Shown here piece by piece: positions 16,696 through 26,095 of a DNA stretch of 64,000 nucleotides. The translations under genes were made by a program, and so were the position numbers. How positions within the stretch are numbered: position 1 is the stretch's first letter; each line of letters opens with the position of its first letter. The notes beneath the pieces were generated by a model. The model was not told where the DNA came from and searched no databases. It saw only the letters and a list, made by a program, of their open reading frames with translations. Origin of the DNA: an uncultured Eubacteriales bacterium (GTDB lineage: Bacteria; Bacillota; Clostridia; Oscillospirales; Oscillospiraceae); contig UQGJ01000001.1 of NCBI GenBank assembly GCA_900540545.1, positions 132,579-196,578 of the forward strand. The letters run 5' to 3'.

Positions 16696-17973
16696 CTAAT
16701 CCGGGCGGGAGATGACCCAGAAGGGGCCGCCCGCCTCGGCGTCCCGCCGGGCCTCCGCCGTGAAGATGGACAGGTCCCAGGTCTGGTTACTCCGTTTGGT
16801 GTTGGCCGGATCGGCCACCAAAATTTGCCCGTCGTCGGTCGTGCCTCTGAGCACGATAAAATGGCCGCCGTTTGTGAAATGGCCTTTTGCCATCAGGGCG
16901 ATCACAAGGTCGCCACGCTCCAAGGCTTCCACCAGCTTTTTGGCGTCCAGGCCGATCCCCTCGACGCCCAGACCGTAGTGGGCCGCCCCGGTGGGGATGA
17001 TGGAGTGGTAGCTCCCGTGGCCCGGGCAGCACTGGCCGTTGGCCGCCGCCCAGTCTGCAACGTCAACCGGCGTGATGTCCGGGTCGGCAAAGGTGGCCAC
17101 CACCATGGCGAGGGCGGTAGGCCCACAGCCGGCGGCGCCGATCGTGTCTGACGGGCCATAGAGGGTATTGCACCAGCGCTCGTCGAGCTGGTTGTAGTAG
17201 ACGACTGGCGTATCCACCTCGGAAAAGGTGAAGTCGGAGAAGTCATACCCGCCGCCCACGCCGCTGGTGTCCACGATCTGGTCGTCCTCCAAGGTGTCGT
17301 GGATGGCGGTGGCCCAGGCCTTTTGCTCCTCGGTAAAGCCGAGCATGGTCATGAGCGCGTCGGGGGTCCTCTCCCGCACGTCGATGTGCAGTACCCAAAG
17401 GATAGCGGCGGTAGGCCCTTCCCCGATGGTGCGGGTGATGAGACGCCATACGCTGTACACCTTTTGCTGGACCACCTCCAAAATACTGGGCTGATCCATC
17501 GCAAAGAGGTCTTGCTGGTGCCGGACTGAATTGATGGCGATAAACCAGTTGGGGGTGATTGCGCCAATCTGCTTGTTGACCTCCAGAAAATCGAAGGTCG
17601 TTGTGCCGTCCTCTTTCGTGTTTGCGGTGACAGCCGCTCCGACCAGTTCATCCACTCTGGCCTGGGTCGCGGCGTCCACCTCGCCGTAGTAAGAGGCGAC
17701 GACGCTTGCCTGGTCGTTGACGGCGATGATGTCATCGGCCTTGGCACTGTTGAAGCCGAAGAGGATGTTGGGCAGGGCGCAGATGAGGATGAACGGAAGC
17801 AGGATCAGTACGCACAACAAGGCGATGAAGCCCTTGACGAGTTCGGGCCAGAAGGACTTGACCGCACCCACTACCGCGCCGGGCGCGCCGCCTTTGGCTG
17901 CCCCGGCGGCAATGTTGGCGATGGCGGAGCCAATACGCTGGGCCGCGCTATTCGAGTGTTGTTCCTGGCTCAT
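16696..17973 (-). CDS. Membrane-anchored C39-like cysteine peptidase of the mating apparatus
   Basis: The 425-aa product has a short Gly/Ala-rich cytoplasmic N-terminus, one membrane segment (GFIALLCVLILLPFILICAL, about 48-68), a helical lysozyme-like or linker region, and a C-terminal C39-type papain-fold domain from about 255. The likely catalytic Cys is C283 in AAGCGPTALAMV, His is H371 in NGGHFIVL, and Asp is D388 in VADPAN. In Gram-positive conjugation such proteins process cell wall or mating-channel components outside the membrane (VirB1-like role, inferred). It overlaps the upstream virB6-like stop by ATGA. Confidence 0.8.
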   Translation of the reverse strand: MSQEQHSNSAAQRIGSAIANIAAGAAKGGAPGAVVGAVKSFWPELVKGFIALLCVLILLPFILICALPNILFGFNSAKADDIIAVNDQASVVASYYGEVDAATQARVDELVGAAVTANTKEDGTTTFDFLEVNKQIGAITPNWFIAINSVRHQQDLFAMDQPSILEVVQQKVYSVWRLITRTIGEGPTAAILWVLHIDVRERTPDALMTMLGFTEEQKAWATAIHDTLEDDQIVDTSGVGGGYDFSDFTFSEVDTPVVYYNQLDERWCNTLYGPSDTIGAAGCGPTALAMVVATFADPDITPVDVADWAAANGQCCPGHGSYHSIIPTGAAHYGLGVEGIGLDAKKLVEALERGDLVIALMAKGHFTNGGHFIVLRGTTDDGQILVADPANTKRSNQTWDLSIFTAEARRDAEAGGPFWVISRPD

Positions 17974-20729
17974 TTCTTTTTCCTCCCTGTACGGCGGTCT
18001 TTCTTCTTTCCACCCCCGCCGCCGGATCGCTTATATCCGGGCTGCGGCTGCGGGGCGCGGTCTCCCGGCCTCGGCTGGGGCTCCGGCCGCTCTTGCTGGG
18101 CGCCCATGGGGGGCGCGCCTGCCCCGTGCGTGGCGGTCTCGGTGCGTGAGGGCCGTTCCTGCCTACCCCTGGGAGGGCTGGCCCCCACGATTGGAGGCGC
18201 TTGGGGCTGCGGATGTTCCTGGCCGTCTCGCGCGGCGGCGGAACTGCCGCCAGAGGCGCGGGGCTGCGGGACGGGGCCCTTGGGCGCGCTCATTGGCGCG
18301 TCGCCCCGCCCACCGATGGGAGGCCGCTGCGGATGGGATGCCGGTTCCTGCGCAGCCCTGGGGAGGCCGGACGCTTTATCTGCGGGCGCCGGCGCCCGCG
18401 GCGGGGGTTCCTGCCCGCCCCTGGGAAGGGATTGCGTCAGCGTTGAGGGGCCTGCCGGACGGGAAGGCCGTTCCTGCCCACCTCTGGGGAGGCCATAGCC
18501 ATCCGGGGAAGGCGGCCTGGGCCCGGAGTGGGCTTCCTGCGTGCCCCTGGGGGAGGTTCCCGAACTTGGTCCACCCCCCTGGGGTTGAGCCGGTGGCGTC
18601 GTGGGCTGCGTCGCTCCACCGGTTGGAGGGCCTGGATGGGGCGGCCGCGTCATTTCCTGCCCACCCCTGGGGAGGCTTCCGCCCATTTGATAAGGTGTCT
18701 GTGGGGGCACGGCGTCATTCCTGCCGTCCCCTGTGGGCGTCTCAGGCGTCACCCGGGCGCTGTCCATCCTTGGGATACCGGGGCGCGATGGCCGCCCGGA
18801 TTCGGACGACTGCACATCCACCGTACTGTGCTGGTGTGCAGCGGCCTCGGAGAACGAGGTGCGGACGCCGCCCCCGCCGGGGGCTGGGGTGCGGTTGAAG
18901 GATTCGCCTCCCGGTGCCCGCGTCCCCTGGGAAAAGTCAGAATAGCGGGTAGACCCGCGCGGCGCTGTCCCTGCGGCCGCTTTCCCATCCGTTCCAGCCT
19001 GCCCCGGAGGGGCGGTCACACTGCCCTGGAACTCTTGGGGGATGGGCTGGCGCTGGGGGCCACGGGCGTCCTGTGCCCCAGGCGCCGTCTGTATCCTGGT
19101 GCCGTCATTTCTGGGTGCGCCCGGCGCGCCTGCCGCTCTGGACCCGCCGGAATAACTGGTATAGGTGGGCCTGGTGGTCCCAAAGTGAACGGAGCTGCGC
19201 CGGGTACCGCCGGGCTGTCGGCCTCCCGGTGATGTGGCCGCGTCATGCCCGATGGGGACAGTCGTGGAAGAGGGCGGGACGGTTCCAGCCTGCCCCTGGG
19301 TAGGCGCTCCGGGATGGTTGACCCCATCTTGACCGGACGCTCCGGCCACCGTGGGTCTTGGCGCACCAGTCTGTGTTCTCTCCCCGGACTGTCCAGGCTG
19401 TGGCGGGGCCGATCCTATACGGGCGTCGGCGCCCTGGAATGTTCCTGCCCCGCCCTGGGACGGCGTTTGCCCGGTCTGGGCGGCCGCAGGCGCGGAAGGG
19501 TCTTTTATCCCGGAGTGGCCTGTGAGGCCCGGTTCCTGACTGGACCTGTCCCGACCTTGATGGCCTGGGCTCTGCTGCGGGGCTGGCGGCGGAACGGTGC
19601 CGGCCCCCGCCCAGCTTGGAGCGCCGGGTGCTCCAGCGGGTCCGGTTCCAGCCTGTGTTTGACCGCCCTGTTGCTCGGTCTGCGCCTGATGGTCTTTGTT
19701 GGGGGCATATGGGCCGTAACCACCCGAGGCTCCCGGCCTGCCCCTGCCTGTGGCGCCCCGGTTCCAATGGACGGCGCCGCCCGTGCCGGAACCAGGCCCA
19801 CCGCCGGAACCGCCGCCGGGTCCGCCGCCGCTTGGTTGCGTGGCTCCGCCGCCCATAGAGCGGCCCACCGTGTGGCTGATGGTGGAGGTCATGCCGCGCA
19901 CCACCGTGTAGGCTAGCATACCAGGCAGATTGCGGCCCAGACCGCTGCCCGTGATGGCGGGATTGAGTCCAATGCGGGTGATGATCTCGTCCACCTTGCG
20001 GGCCACCCGGGCAATCGCCACAATGAGGATGGCCCAGGGGATGGCGTCCAGGCCCGCGGGGACGTAGCCCAGGGCGGAGATCAGCATTTTAAGAAAGATA
20101 ACGCTGCTCACCATCATGAAGCACATGGACCCGTACATCCGGGCCCAGCCCTTGAAGATGTCCGCCGTGCTCTGGCTGCCGCCCACCCCAAAGGCGAGAG
20201 GGGCCAATATGGTGAGGGAGGCCAGGACCACGTACCGTTCGCCCACCTCAATACACAGCTTGATGTACTGCCAGCCGACCACCACGCCGATGATGATGAC
20301 TAGGAGCCACGCGGCCCCCGTATTGAAGATCGTCTCGGTGGGCATCTGCACGGTGACGCTGGACGGCACCTGCAACAGGTCGATGACCCGCTGGGTGAGG
20401 TTTAGGCCGAGAGAGCATATCTCGTTGCTGACGATGAGGAGAAATGAGAACACGAACGTCCTGGTAAACAGGATTCTAGGGTCCTCGCCCTCGAAACCCA
20501 CGCCGGAGAGCATACTCCGCGCCGCCTGGAAGACCAGGTTGCCCAGCAGCAGCGCCCAGCCCACGGCCCGGAGGATACTCATGATGTCCGCGGCCACAGG
20601 CACCGTGCGCATGAAGTAGGATAGGTCCATGCTCAAAACGTCCAGCAGGGCGTTCGAGACATACTCCACCAGTTCCAGAAACAGCTCGTAAATCCATTGA
20701 AACAGGCCCTTGAATAGTAGTTCCAGCAA
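17970..20729 (-). CDS. virB6: VirB6/TrbL-like polytopic channel protein with long repetitive Gly/Pro/Gln tail
   Basis: The 919-aa product starts at a TTG (20729) behind AAAGGAGGTGGGAAA. Residues 1 to about 275 hold about six membrane segments (for example AAWLLVIIIGVVVGWQYI and AIPWAILIVAIARVA), matching VirB6/TrbL-like proteins that line the inner-membrane conjugation channel. From about 295 to the end the protein is low-complexity Gly/Pro/Gln/Ser/Arg-rich. Its last third repeats a LPRGGQE-type motif about seven times at irregular spacing. The extreme C-terminus is very basic (GGGGKKKDRRTGRKKK). The tail probably lies in the cytoplasm, where it could bind DNA or partner proteins; this is inferred. 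It follows the VirB2-like gene by 34 bp. Confidence 0.85.
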   Translation of the reverse strand: MLELLFKGLFQWIYELFLELVEYVSNALLDVLSMDLSYFMRTVPVAADIMSILRAVGWALLLGNLVFQAARSMLSGVGFEGEDPRILFTRTFVFSFLLIVSNEICSLGLNLTQRVIDLLQVPSSVTVQMPTETIFNTGAAWLLVIIIGVVVGWQYIKLCIEVGERYVVLASLTILAPLAFGVGGSQSTADIFKGWARMYGSMCFMMVSSVIFLKMLISALGYVPAGLDAIPWAILIVAIARVARKVDEIITRIGLNPAITGSGLGRNLPGMLAYTVVRGMTSTISHTVGRSMGGGATQPSGGGPGGGSGGGPGSGTGGAVHWNRGATGRGRPGASGGYGPYAPNKDHQAQTEQQGGQTQAGTGPAGAPGAPSWAGAGTVPPPAPQQSPGHQGRDRSSQEPGLTGHSGIKDPSAPAAAQTGQTPSQGGAGTFQGADARIGSAPPQPGQSGERTQTGAPRPTVAGASGQDGVNHPGAPTQGQAGTVPPSSTTVPIGHDAATSPGGRQPGGTRRSSVHFGTTRPTYTSYSGGSRAAGAPGAPRNDGTRIQTAPGAQDARGPQRQPIPQEFQGSVTAPPGQAGTDGKAAAGTAPRGSTRYSDFSQGTRAPGGESFNRTPAPGGGGVRTSFSEAAAHQHSTVDVQSSESGRPSRPGIPRMDSARVTPETPTGDGRNDAVPPQTPYQMGGSLPRGGQEMTRPPHPGPPTGGATQPTTPPAQPQGGGPSSGTSPRGTQEAHSGPRPPSPDGYGLPRGGQERPSRPAGPSTLTQSLPRGGQEPPPRAPAPADKASGLPRAAQEPASHPQRPPIGGRGDAPMSAPKGPVPQPRASGGSSAAARDGQEHPQPQAPPIVGASPPRGRQERPSRTETATHGAGAPPMGAQQERPEPQPRPGDRAPQPQPGYKRSGGGGGKKKDRRTGRKKK
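18155..18680. repeat. Degenerate minisatellite-like repeats within virB6 tail
   Basis: On the plus strand TTCCTGCCCACCCCTGGGGA and close variants recur about seven times (near 18157, 18208, 18343, 18409, 18471, 18535 and 18656). They encode LPRGGQE-like units on the minus strand. Spacing is uneven (about 50-135 bp), so this is a decayed coding repeat, not a CRISPR array. Confidence 0.6.
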
Positions 20730-20763
20730 TTTCCCACCTCCTTTCCGGTGTGCCGGAAAGAGG

Positions 20764-21147
20764 TCAGCTGCCGCTGGGGGTCAAAGTGGCGTAGCCGGAG
20801 AAGAGCGGGGCGACGTAGGCGACGAAAGCGCCGATGCCGTTGATGACGACCCACGCGATCCAGATCCGCCGCAGCCAGTCCCAGGCTTGATCGACCTTGT
20901 GCTGATTATTGGAAAGTTTAGCCCCGATGACCGCCACGGCGGACATCAGCCCGGCCAGCGCCGTGCTGATGCCTGCGATCTGCTTGTAGACGTCCTTGAT
21001 AATCTTGTCGGCCAAGCCCCACATGTCGCCCTCGGCGGCGAAAGCGGTCACCGTCAGGAGCGACGCCAGGAGCACGGATACCATGAGGCAGAGATAGACG
21101 CGGTAGGCTTTGCGGCAGAAGCCGCGCTCTTGAATCGGATTTTTCAA
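20764..21147 (-). CDS. virB2: VirB2-like small secreted/membrane protein
   Basis: The best start is the TTG at 21147, because GGAGG lies 7 nt upstream. The 127-aa product has a basic N-terminus, a hydrophobic stretch (YLCLMVSVLLASLLTVTAFA) ending in a signal-peptidase-like AFA-AEG site, and two membrane helices (ISTALAGLMSAVAVIGAKL and IAWVVINGIGAFVAYVAPLF). This is the plan of VirB2/TrbC pilin-like subunits. The position as first gene of the mating-pore block fits. Sequence identity to pilins cannot be checked here; it may belong to a Firmicute-only family. Confidence 0.7.
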   Translation of the reverse strand: MKNPIQERGFCRKAYRVYLCLMVSVLLASLLTVTAFAAEGDMWGLADKIIKDVYKQIAGISTALAGLMSAVAVIGAKLSNNQHKVDQAWDWLRRIWIAWVVINGIGAFVAYVAPLFSGYATLTPSGS

Positions 21148-21169
21148 AACAGTACCTCCATTTAGGCAT

Positions 21170-21197
21170 AAAAAGAGAACGGGTCGCCCCGTTCTCT
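21170..21197 (-). terminator. Intrinsic terminator upstream of virB2-like gene
   Basis: A 10-bp stem AGAGAACGGG / CCCGTTCTCT with a 4-nt loop is followed on the minus strand by TTTTT. It is the second of two tandem terminators between the SLH gene stop (21283) and the virB2-like start (21147). It lies only 23 nt before the ribosome site region, so it could act as an attenuator of the transfer operon. Confidence 0.7.
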
Positions 21198-21233
21198 CTC
21201 TTGCCGGAGGTGCTGCACTGCTCCTTTCCATAC

Positions 21234-21260
21234 AAAAAGGGAACGGAGCGTTCCGTTCCC
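21234..21260 (-). terminator. Intrinsic terminator after the 1571-aa SLH gene
   Basis: Stem GGGAACGGA / TCCGTTCCC (21239-21247 and 21252-21260), with a T-run on the minus strand at 21234-21238, lies 23 bp after the SLH gene stop codon. It probably ends that transcript. Confidence 0.75.
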
Positions 21261-21282
21261 CTACGCATTATTTGATTTTGGG

Positions 21283-24200
21283 TCAGTTGAGGGCGTCCCA
21301 GCGCTCCTGACCGCCCTCCAGGTGGTAGGTGTGGCCGTTGGTGGCCTCTACCACGTCGAAATAGTACCAGGCCCCCTGGACATTATCCGAATAAGTCCTC
21401 ATACCGCTGAGCAGGCCGTCGGCGGCCACATGGCGGCCAAGGACCCGGTTGACCAGGGTAATGACCTCCGCCCGGGTGATAGGGTCGTCCGGGCGGAACG
21501 CGCCGGAACCGTCGCCTTGGACCCAGCCCAGGGCGGCGGCCTGGTTGATCTCGACCCGCGCCCAGTGGCCGGCGATGTCGGTAAACTGGTCGGAGTCGGT
21601 GTAGTCCTGGTCGCTGAACCGGGCGGCAATGGCGGCGAACTCGCCCCGAGTGATGGGGGCAGCGGGGTCAAACCGGTTCCCGCCACGACCCTTGACGATA
21701 CCCATAGCGGCCAGGGTGGAGACGGCGGTGTTGTACCAGTCCCCGGCGGAGCAGTCCGCGAAGATGTTCTTTTCGGTGTCGTACCGGGCGTGGGCGTCGC
21801 TGCGCATGAGGCGGTAGAAGATCATCGCCACCTCGGCGCGGGTGATGGAGGCGCAGGGGCGGACCGTGCCGTCGGGCAGGCCCTGGATGTAGGCCATGTG
21901 GTCCTCGGTGTTCAGAATACCGGCCCAGCCGCCGGGGGCTTTCTCCCATGCGGCGTAGAGGGTCATGCTCTTCGTGAGCTTCACGCTGTCACCGGCAAAC
22001 TCCTTCAGCGCAGCGTCCAGGAGCCAGCCCAGAAATTTATAGCCCTCCCGGGTGGTGGTGTAGTCCGCCAGCTTGACGACGGTATTCCGCGTGCCGGTGA
22101 CCGGGGCGAGCTTGACGCCGCCGTTTACTTCAAAGGTCAGGGTGTACTCGGTAGGCGCGGAGCTGCTGCCGCCTCCGCCGCCGCCACCGCCGCCGGTGAA
22201 GCGCCAGTGGGCGTAAAGGGTGGTATTGGCGGTCAGCTTGACCTGGGATTCCGCCGTGATGTGGAGGCCGCCGTCCTTTTCGGTGTACCAGCCCTGGAAG
22301 GCGTAGCTCCCGGAACGGGTGGCGCCGGGCAGTGATCCAAAGGCCGCGTCATAGGTGACGCTGCGGGTGCGGTCGGCCTCGGGCAGGGCGTCGCCGCCGT
22401 TGGGGTCGAAGGTGACGGTGTAGGTGTTGGCCTCCCAGCGAGCGGTGAGTGTTTCAGGCGCGGTGATCTGTACGGTGGTGCTACTGGTGACCTCTTCACC
22501 CGCCGCATTGAACCAGCCCTGGAAGGTGTAGCCGGTGCGGGTGGGCGTGGGCAGGTCCCCGTAAGGGGCGTCGTAGGTGGCCAGGACCTTTTCGAGCGCC
22601 AGGGGGTCGCCGCCGGCAGCGTCCAGGGTCACCACGTAGATGTTGGGGCTGTATCCGGCGTAGATGGTGGTATCGCCCAGCAGCTTACAGATTGCCGCAG
22701 GGTCCAGGACGGGGCCGGTGGGGCTGTCGAAGTGCCAGGCCACGAGGGTATACCCCGGCCGGGCGGGTACGGGGAACGCCCCGGCGTGGCCGAGGGGCTT
22801 GTCGTAGGTCATGACCATCGTGCCGTCCCCCTTAAGGGCGCCGGGGGCGGGGTCGAAGGTGACGGTCACGTCGATGGGCTCATACCAGGCGTAGAGGGTC
22901 CTGACGCTCTCCCGGCCCTGGCTGTCCACATGGATGAGCGTGTCGGTGGAAACAATGGTCTCCGGCGTGATGAGGTTGCCCTCGGGCACGCCCAGCTTGC
23001 CGTCAGCGTCATACCAGGCCACGAAGTCGTACCCGGTGAGCGCGGCTGTGGGCAGGTCCCCGACAGGTTCCCCATAGGTGACGCTTTTCCCGGAGGAAAG
23101 CACGCCGCCGTGGGTCTCGAAGATCAGGTCGTAGACGTTGGGCGCCCAGCGGGCGTACAGGGTGAGGGCGGTGAGGCCCTTGGGGTTGACGTCGTTGATC
23201 TGCGTGCCGGCCTCCACCTTTTGGGCGGTGGCGTCCGGAGCCGTGTACCAGCCGAGGAAGTGGTGGCCCACCAGGGCAGGGTCGCCGGGGAGGCTGGCAA
23301 AGGAGCCGCCGTAGTAGAGCCGGCTGCCCACCGTGACCGGCGTGCCGCCCTGGGCGTCATAGCTCACGTCGGTGGCGAGGCGGTCGTAGTACAGGTAGGC
23401 GGCGGCGCTGCCGTCGGCCTTGATCGTGACGGTGTAGTCGTTATCCGTACTGGGGACAAAACCAGGTACGGCCATACCGTAGAGATCGACGGCCACATCG
23501 CTGGTGCCGGTGAGTTCGTCGGTCTGGATGAGCGTGTAGTTCTCCGGGGACTTGTCGTAGGAGACCGTATTGTCGTGGAGTACCTGGGCCAGGTGGTAGA
23601 CGGTATAACTGGTGTCGCCCACCGGCGCCCAGTGGGCGTACAAGGTCTGGTCTCCGGCGGTGAGGTAGTGGTCGGCCGCCTGGACCTGGGCGCCGCCATG
23701 AGGAGTGGTGAACCAGCCGATGAGGGTGTATCCGGCGCGGGCGGCGTCCGGGAGAGTGCCGTAGAGTCCGCCGTAGAGGAGGTCGGTGTAGGCCTGGCCC
23801 TGGAGCGTGCCGCCGTTGGCGTCATAGGTGACGCGGCAGGCGTTTCGGTCGTAGTAGAGCGGGAACACGCTGGTGCCGTCAGGGGCCATGGTCACGGCAT
23901 ACTCGTTGGCCCCGCTGGAGGTAAGCCCCGCAAGCTCCAGCCCGCCGCCCAGGTCCGCCAGGGACAGGGGCACGATGGTGGCGCTGCCGTTGGCAACGCC
24001 GTCCTCAAAGGCGTCGGCGCGGTAAAGGTAATACTGCCGCTCCACGCCGCCCCAGGTCATGGTGTGCAGCTCGCCGCCCTCGTAGCCAGGATTCAGCCCG
24101 CCATCCGCATACTCCAGCCAGTGCTGGACCTCGTAGTGGATGTCGGTGCGGGCCGTCCAGCGGGCGGTGAGGTACAGGTCCTCCACCAGATGGTTTGCGG

Positions 24201-25998
24201 TTTCCGCCGTCACTCTGGTTTCGCCGGCGTACCAGCCGCCGAAGGTGTAGCCCGTCAGGGTGGGTGTGGGCAACTCGCCGTAAGCGGCCGCGCTCTCGGC
24301 AAGGCGCTTGCTGCGCGTGTCACAGGCGCCGGGCGCCGGATCAAAGTAGATGGTGTGGTAGACCTCAGCCCCGCGGATCGTGATGGTCAAGTCAGCCGTC
24401 ACGTTGGAGATCGTCAGCTTGCCGGCCACGGGGTCGTAGCTGTGGTCGCAAGCGCCCTCGATGGTGATGTCCTCCTCTGCGGGCAGGCCATACCGGGGGG
24501 CCGGGGTGAGGGCGATAACGGTGGTGTCCTGCCGGATGACCACGGTCTCTGCCAAATCAGCGGTGACGTTGGTGGTGGAGACGGTGATGGTATGCTGCGC
24601 GTCTGCGTTCACCGTGATGGAGATGTCCCCGCTCACTGCCTCGCCGGGAATGTGGAGCGCGCCGGTGTCCGGATCGTAGACATACTCACCGTCGCTCAGC
24701 TCCACGCCTCCCACGGACACGCTGATGTTTCCGGGGAGCTGGTAGCCTTCGTCAGGAATGAGCACCGTGTCGTAGTCCTGGTCGATGGGCGTCTCGTCGG
24801 CCGCATTTTCGCTGGCGGCCCCGTCGATGTCGATGTTTACCCCGACGGTGAACCAGAAGAGGACCAGGTTTTCGTCCTGAAGCCGGATGTCGTACTCCCC
24901 GCTGTCGTAGGAAAAGGCGTCCTCGTCGCTGGCCTTGATGGAGTAGTCAATGGGATCACCCACCACCACTCCATAGGTGGCCTCGCCGCAGGTGACGCCC
25001 ACATTGCCGGTGACCGGGCCGAGCAGAGAGAAATGCACCTCACTGTCCGGCAGGAAGATGTTGTCCTCCACGCCGCCGGCCTCATTGCCGCTGACCATCA
25101 AGCCGCCGTCGAGGATCATGCTGCCGCCGGAGGCCAAGTACACTCCGCCGCCATTGGTATCCACGCTGTTGCCCTGGATACTTCCGCCATAAAAGCGGAA
25201 CCATGCGCCGGGCTCCACCGCCACGCCGCCGCCGTAGCTGTCGTAGCCCTGGGTGGTGTGGATGGTGTTGTCCCGGATCACGCCGCCGGTCATCCGAACC
25301 GTCCCGCCATTGGAGATCAGGACGCCGCCGCCATAACAGGCCGTGTTGTTGGCGATGTAGGCGTTTTCAATAGCGGAGCCTTCCTCGATCTCCAGCGTGC
25401 CGCCGTCTACAAGGACATTGCCGCCTCCGTAGGCCAGGTAGCCGTTGGCGAGCACCGCGCCGTCCGACAGCACGGCGGTGCCTCCAGGGCCCACATACAG
25501 AGGCCGCCCATTGGTACCGGGGACCTCGGGCATCCGCACAGTGACGTCCTGGAGCGTGAGCTGGCCCGCCAGGACGGTGAGGATACCGCCCGTGCTGCTG
25601 ATGTTGTCCGTTCCCGTGTAGACGAGGGCCGCGCCGGGCTCCCCAGCGATGGTGACGGCCTTGTCCTCACCGAAAACCACAGGCTCGGTGAGTTCCAGCT
25701 CGTCCAGGATCACGATGGTCCCGCTGTCCGAGACGGCGGCATAGGCCGCGCCCAGCGTGGCGAGGGGGCCGGATTGCCCGCCGCCGCTGCCGTCACTCCC
25801 GGAGGCGGAGACGTAGATCGTCCCACTGTCCGCATAGGGCTCCGGCGCGTTGTTCATAAACTCCATCTCTTCCACCATGGGCGGAACTTCCGGTCCCGCC
25901 GGTTCTTCAGCCGCAAGGGCCGGCGACAGCAGCGAAAGGGACATGGCCAGGGCCAGCGCCGCAGAGAGCACCCTGGTCCGACGATTGTTCATCTTCAT
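21283..25998 (-). CDS. Secreted SLH surface protein with beta-helix and InlB B-repeats (1571 aa)
   Basis: AGGAGG precedes the ATG at 25998. A signal peptide (ALALAMSLSLLSPALAAE) is followed by a right-handed beta-helix-like region (about 60-330) with recurring Gly-Gly-Gly/Asn strands and NGGTVRMTGGVI-type turns. Then come at least eight InlB B/Listeria-Bacteroides-type repeats marked by YTFGGWYAG, YTLIGWFTT, HFLGWYTAP, YTFQGWFNA, YAFQGWYTE and similar. A Gly run (about 1276) leads to three C-terminal SLH domains (about 1360-1571, with IVKGRGGNRFDPAAPITRGE and WVQGDGSGAFRPDDPITR). SLH domains bind pyruvylated cell-wall polymer, so the protein is displayed on the surface. Adhesion is a fair guess from the repeat types. 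It is cargo between the partition and transfer blocks of the element. Confidence 0.85.
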   Translation of the reverse strand: MKMNNRRTRVLSAALALAMSLSLLSPALAAEEPAGPEVPPMVEEMEFMNNAPEPYADSGTIYVSASGSDGSGGGQSGPLATLGAAYAAVSDSGTIVILDELELTEPVVFGEDKAVTIAGEPGAALVYTGTDNISSTGGILTVLAGQLTLQDVTVRMPEVPGTNGRPLYVGPGGTAVLSDGAVLANGYLAYGGGNVLVDGGTLEIEEGSAIENAYIANNTACYGGGVLISNGGTVRMTGGVIRDNTIHTTQGYDSYGGGVAVEPGAWFRFYGGSIQGNSVDTNGGGVYLASGGSMILDGGLMVSGNEAGGVEDNIFLPDSEVHFSLLGPVTGNVGVTCGEATYGVVVGDPIDYSIKASDEDAFSYDSGEYDIRLQDENLVLFWFTVGVNIDIDGAASENAADETPIDQDYDTVLIPDEGYQLPGNISVSVGGVELSDGEYVYDPDTGALHIPGEAVSGDISITVNADAQHTITVSTTNVTADLAETVVIRQDTTVIALTPAPRYGLPAEEDITIEGACDHSYDPVAGKLTISNVTADLTITIRGAEVYHTIYFDPAPGACDTRSKRLAESAAAYGELPTPTLTGYTFGGWYAGETRVTAETANHLVEDLYLTARWTARTDIHYEVQHWLEYADGGLNPGYEGGELHTMTWGGVERQYYLYRADAFEDGVANGSATIVPLSLADLGGGLELAGLTSSGANEYAVTMAPDGTSVFPLYYDRNACRVTYDANGGTLQGQAYTDLLYGGLYGTLPDAARAGYTLIGWFTTPHGGAQVQAADHYLTAGDQTLYAHWAPVGDTSYTVYHLAQVLHDNTVSYDKSPENYTLIQTDELTGTSDVAVDLYGMAVPGFVPSTDNDYTVTIKADGSAAAYLYYDRLATDVSYDAQGGTPVTVGSRLYYGGSFASLPGDPALVGHHFLGWYTAPDATAQKVEAGTQINDVNPKGLTALTLYARWAPNVYDLIFETHGGVLSSGKSVTYGEPVGDLPTAALTGYDFVAWYDADGKLGVPEGNLITPETIVSTDTLIHVDSQGRESVRTLYAWYEPIDVTVTFDPAPGALKGDGTMVMTYDKPLGHAGAFPVPARPGYTLVAWHFDSPTGPVLDPAAICKLLGDTTIYAGYSPNIYVVTLDAAGGDPLALEKVLATYDAPYGDLPTPTRTGYTFQGWFNAAGEEVTSSTTVQITAPETLTARWEANTYTVTFDPNGGDALPEADRTRSVTYDAAFGSLPGATRSGSYAFQGWYTEKDGGLHITAESQVKLTANTTLYAHWRFTGGGGGGGGGSSSAPTEYTLTFEVNGGVKLAPVTGTRNTVVKLADYTTTREGYKFLGWLLDAALKEFAGDSVKLTKSMTLYAAWEKAPGGWAGILNTEDHMAYIQGLPDGTVRPCASITRAEVAMIFYRLMRSDAHARYDTEKNIFADCSAGDWYNTAVSTLAAMGIVKGRGGNRFDPAAPITRGEFAAIAARFSDQDYTDSDQFTDIAGHWARVEINQAAALGWVQGDGSGAFRPDDPITRAEVITLVNRVLGRHVAADGLLSGMRTYSDNVQGAWYYFDVVEATNGHTYHLEGGQERWDALN

Positions 25999-26028
25999 AA
26001 ATGATTCCTCCTAAATCATGTCATGGGC

Positions 26029-26057
26029 TTGTCTTGTTCCTGTATGGACGCTATACT
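26029..26057 (+). promoter_or_regulatory. Candidate promoter of the 62-aa gene
   Basis: TTGTCT at 26029-26034 and TATACT at 26052-26057 have a 17-bp spacer. Transcription would start about 30 nt before the ATG at 26096. It also lies close to the divergent start of the SLH gene at 25998. Confidence 0.5.
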
Positions 26058-26095
26058 AATGGTGAACTGAATAACTTCAGAGGGAGGCCGGCGCA

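Noticed and set aside
22732..26004. Long plus-strand open frame (1090 codons) opposite the 1571-aa SLH gene
   Set aside because: It has no ribosome site, its composition is Gly/Val/Arg-rich and shapeless, and it mirrors the codon periodicity of the real gene on the other strand. Similar frames at 28252-30402, 30538-33486 and 57830-60754 were rejected for the same reason.
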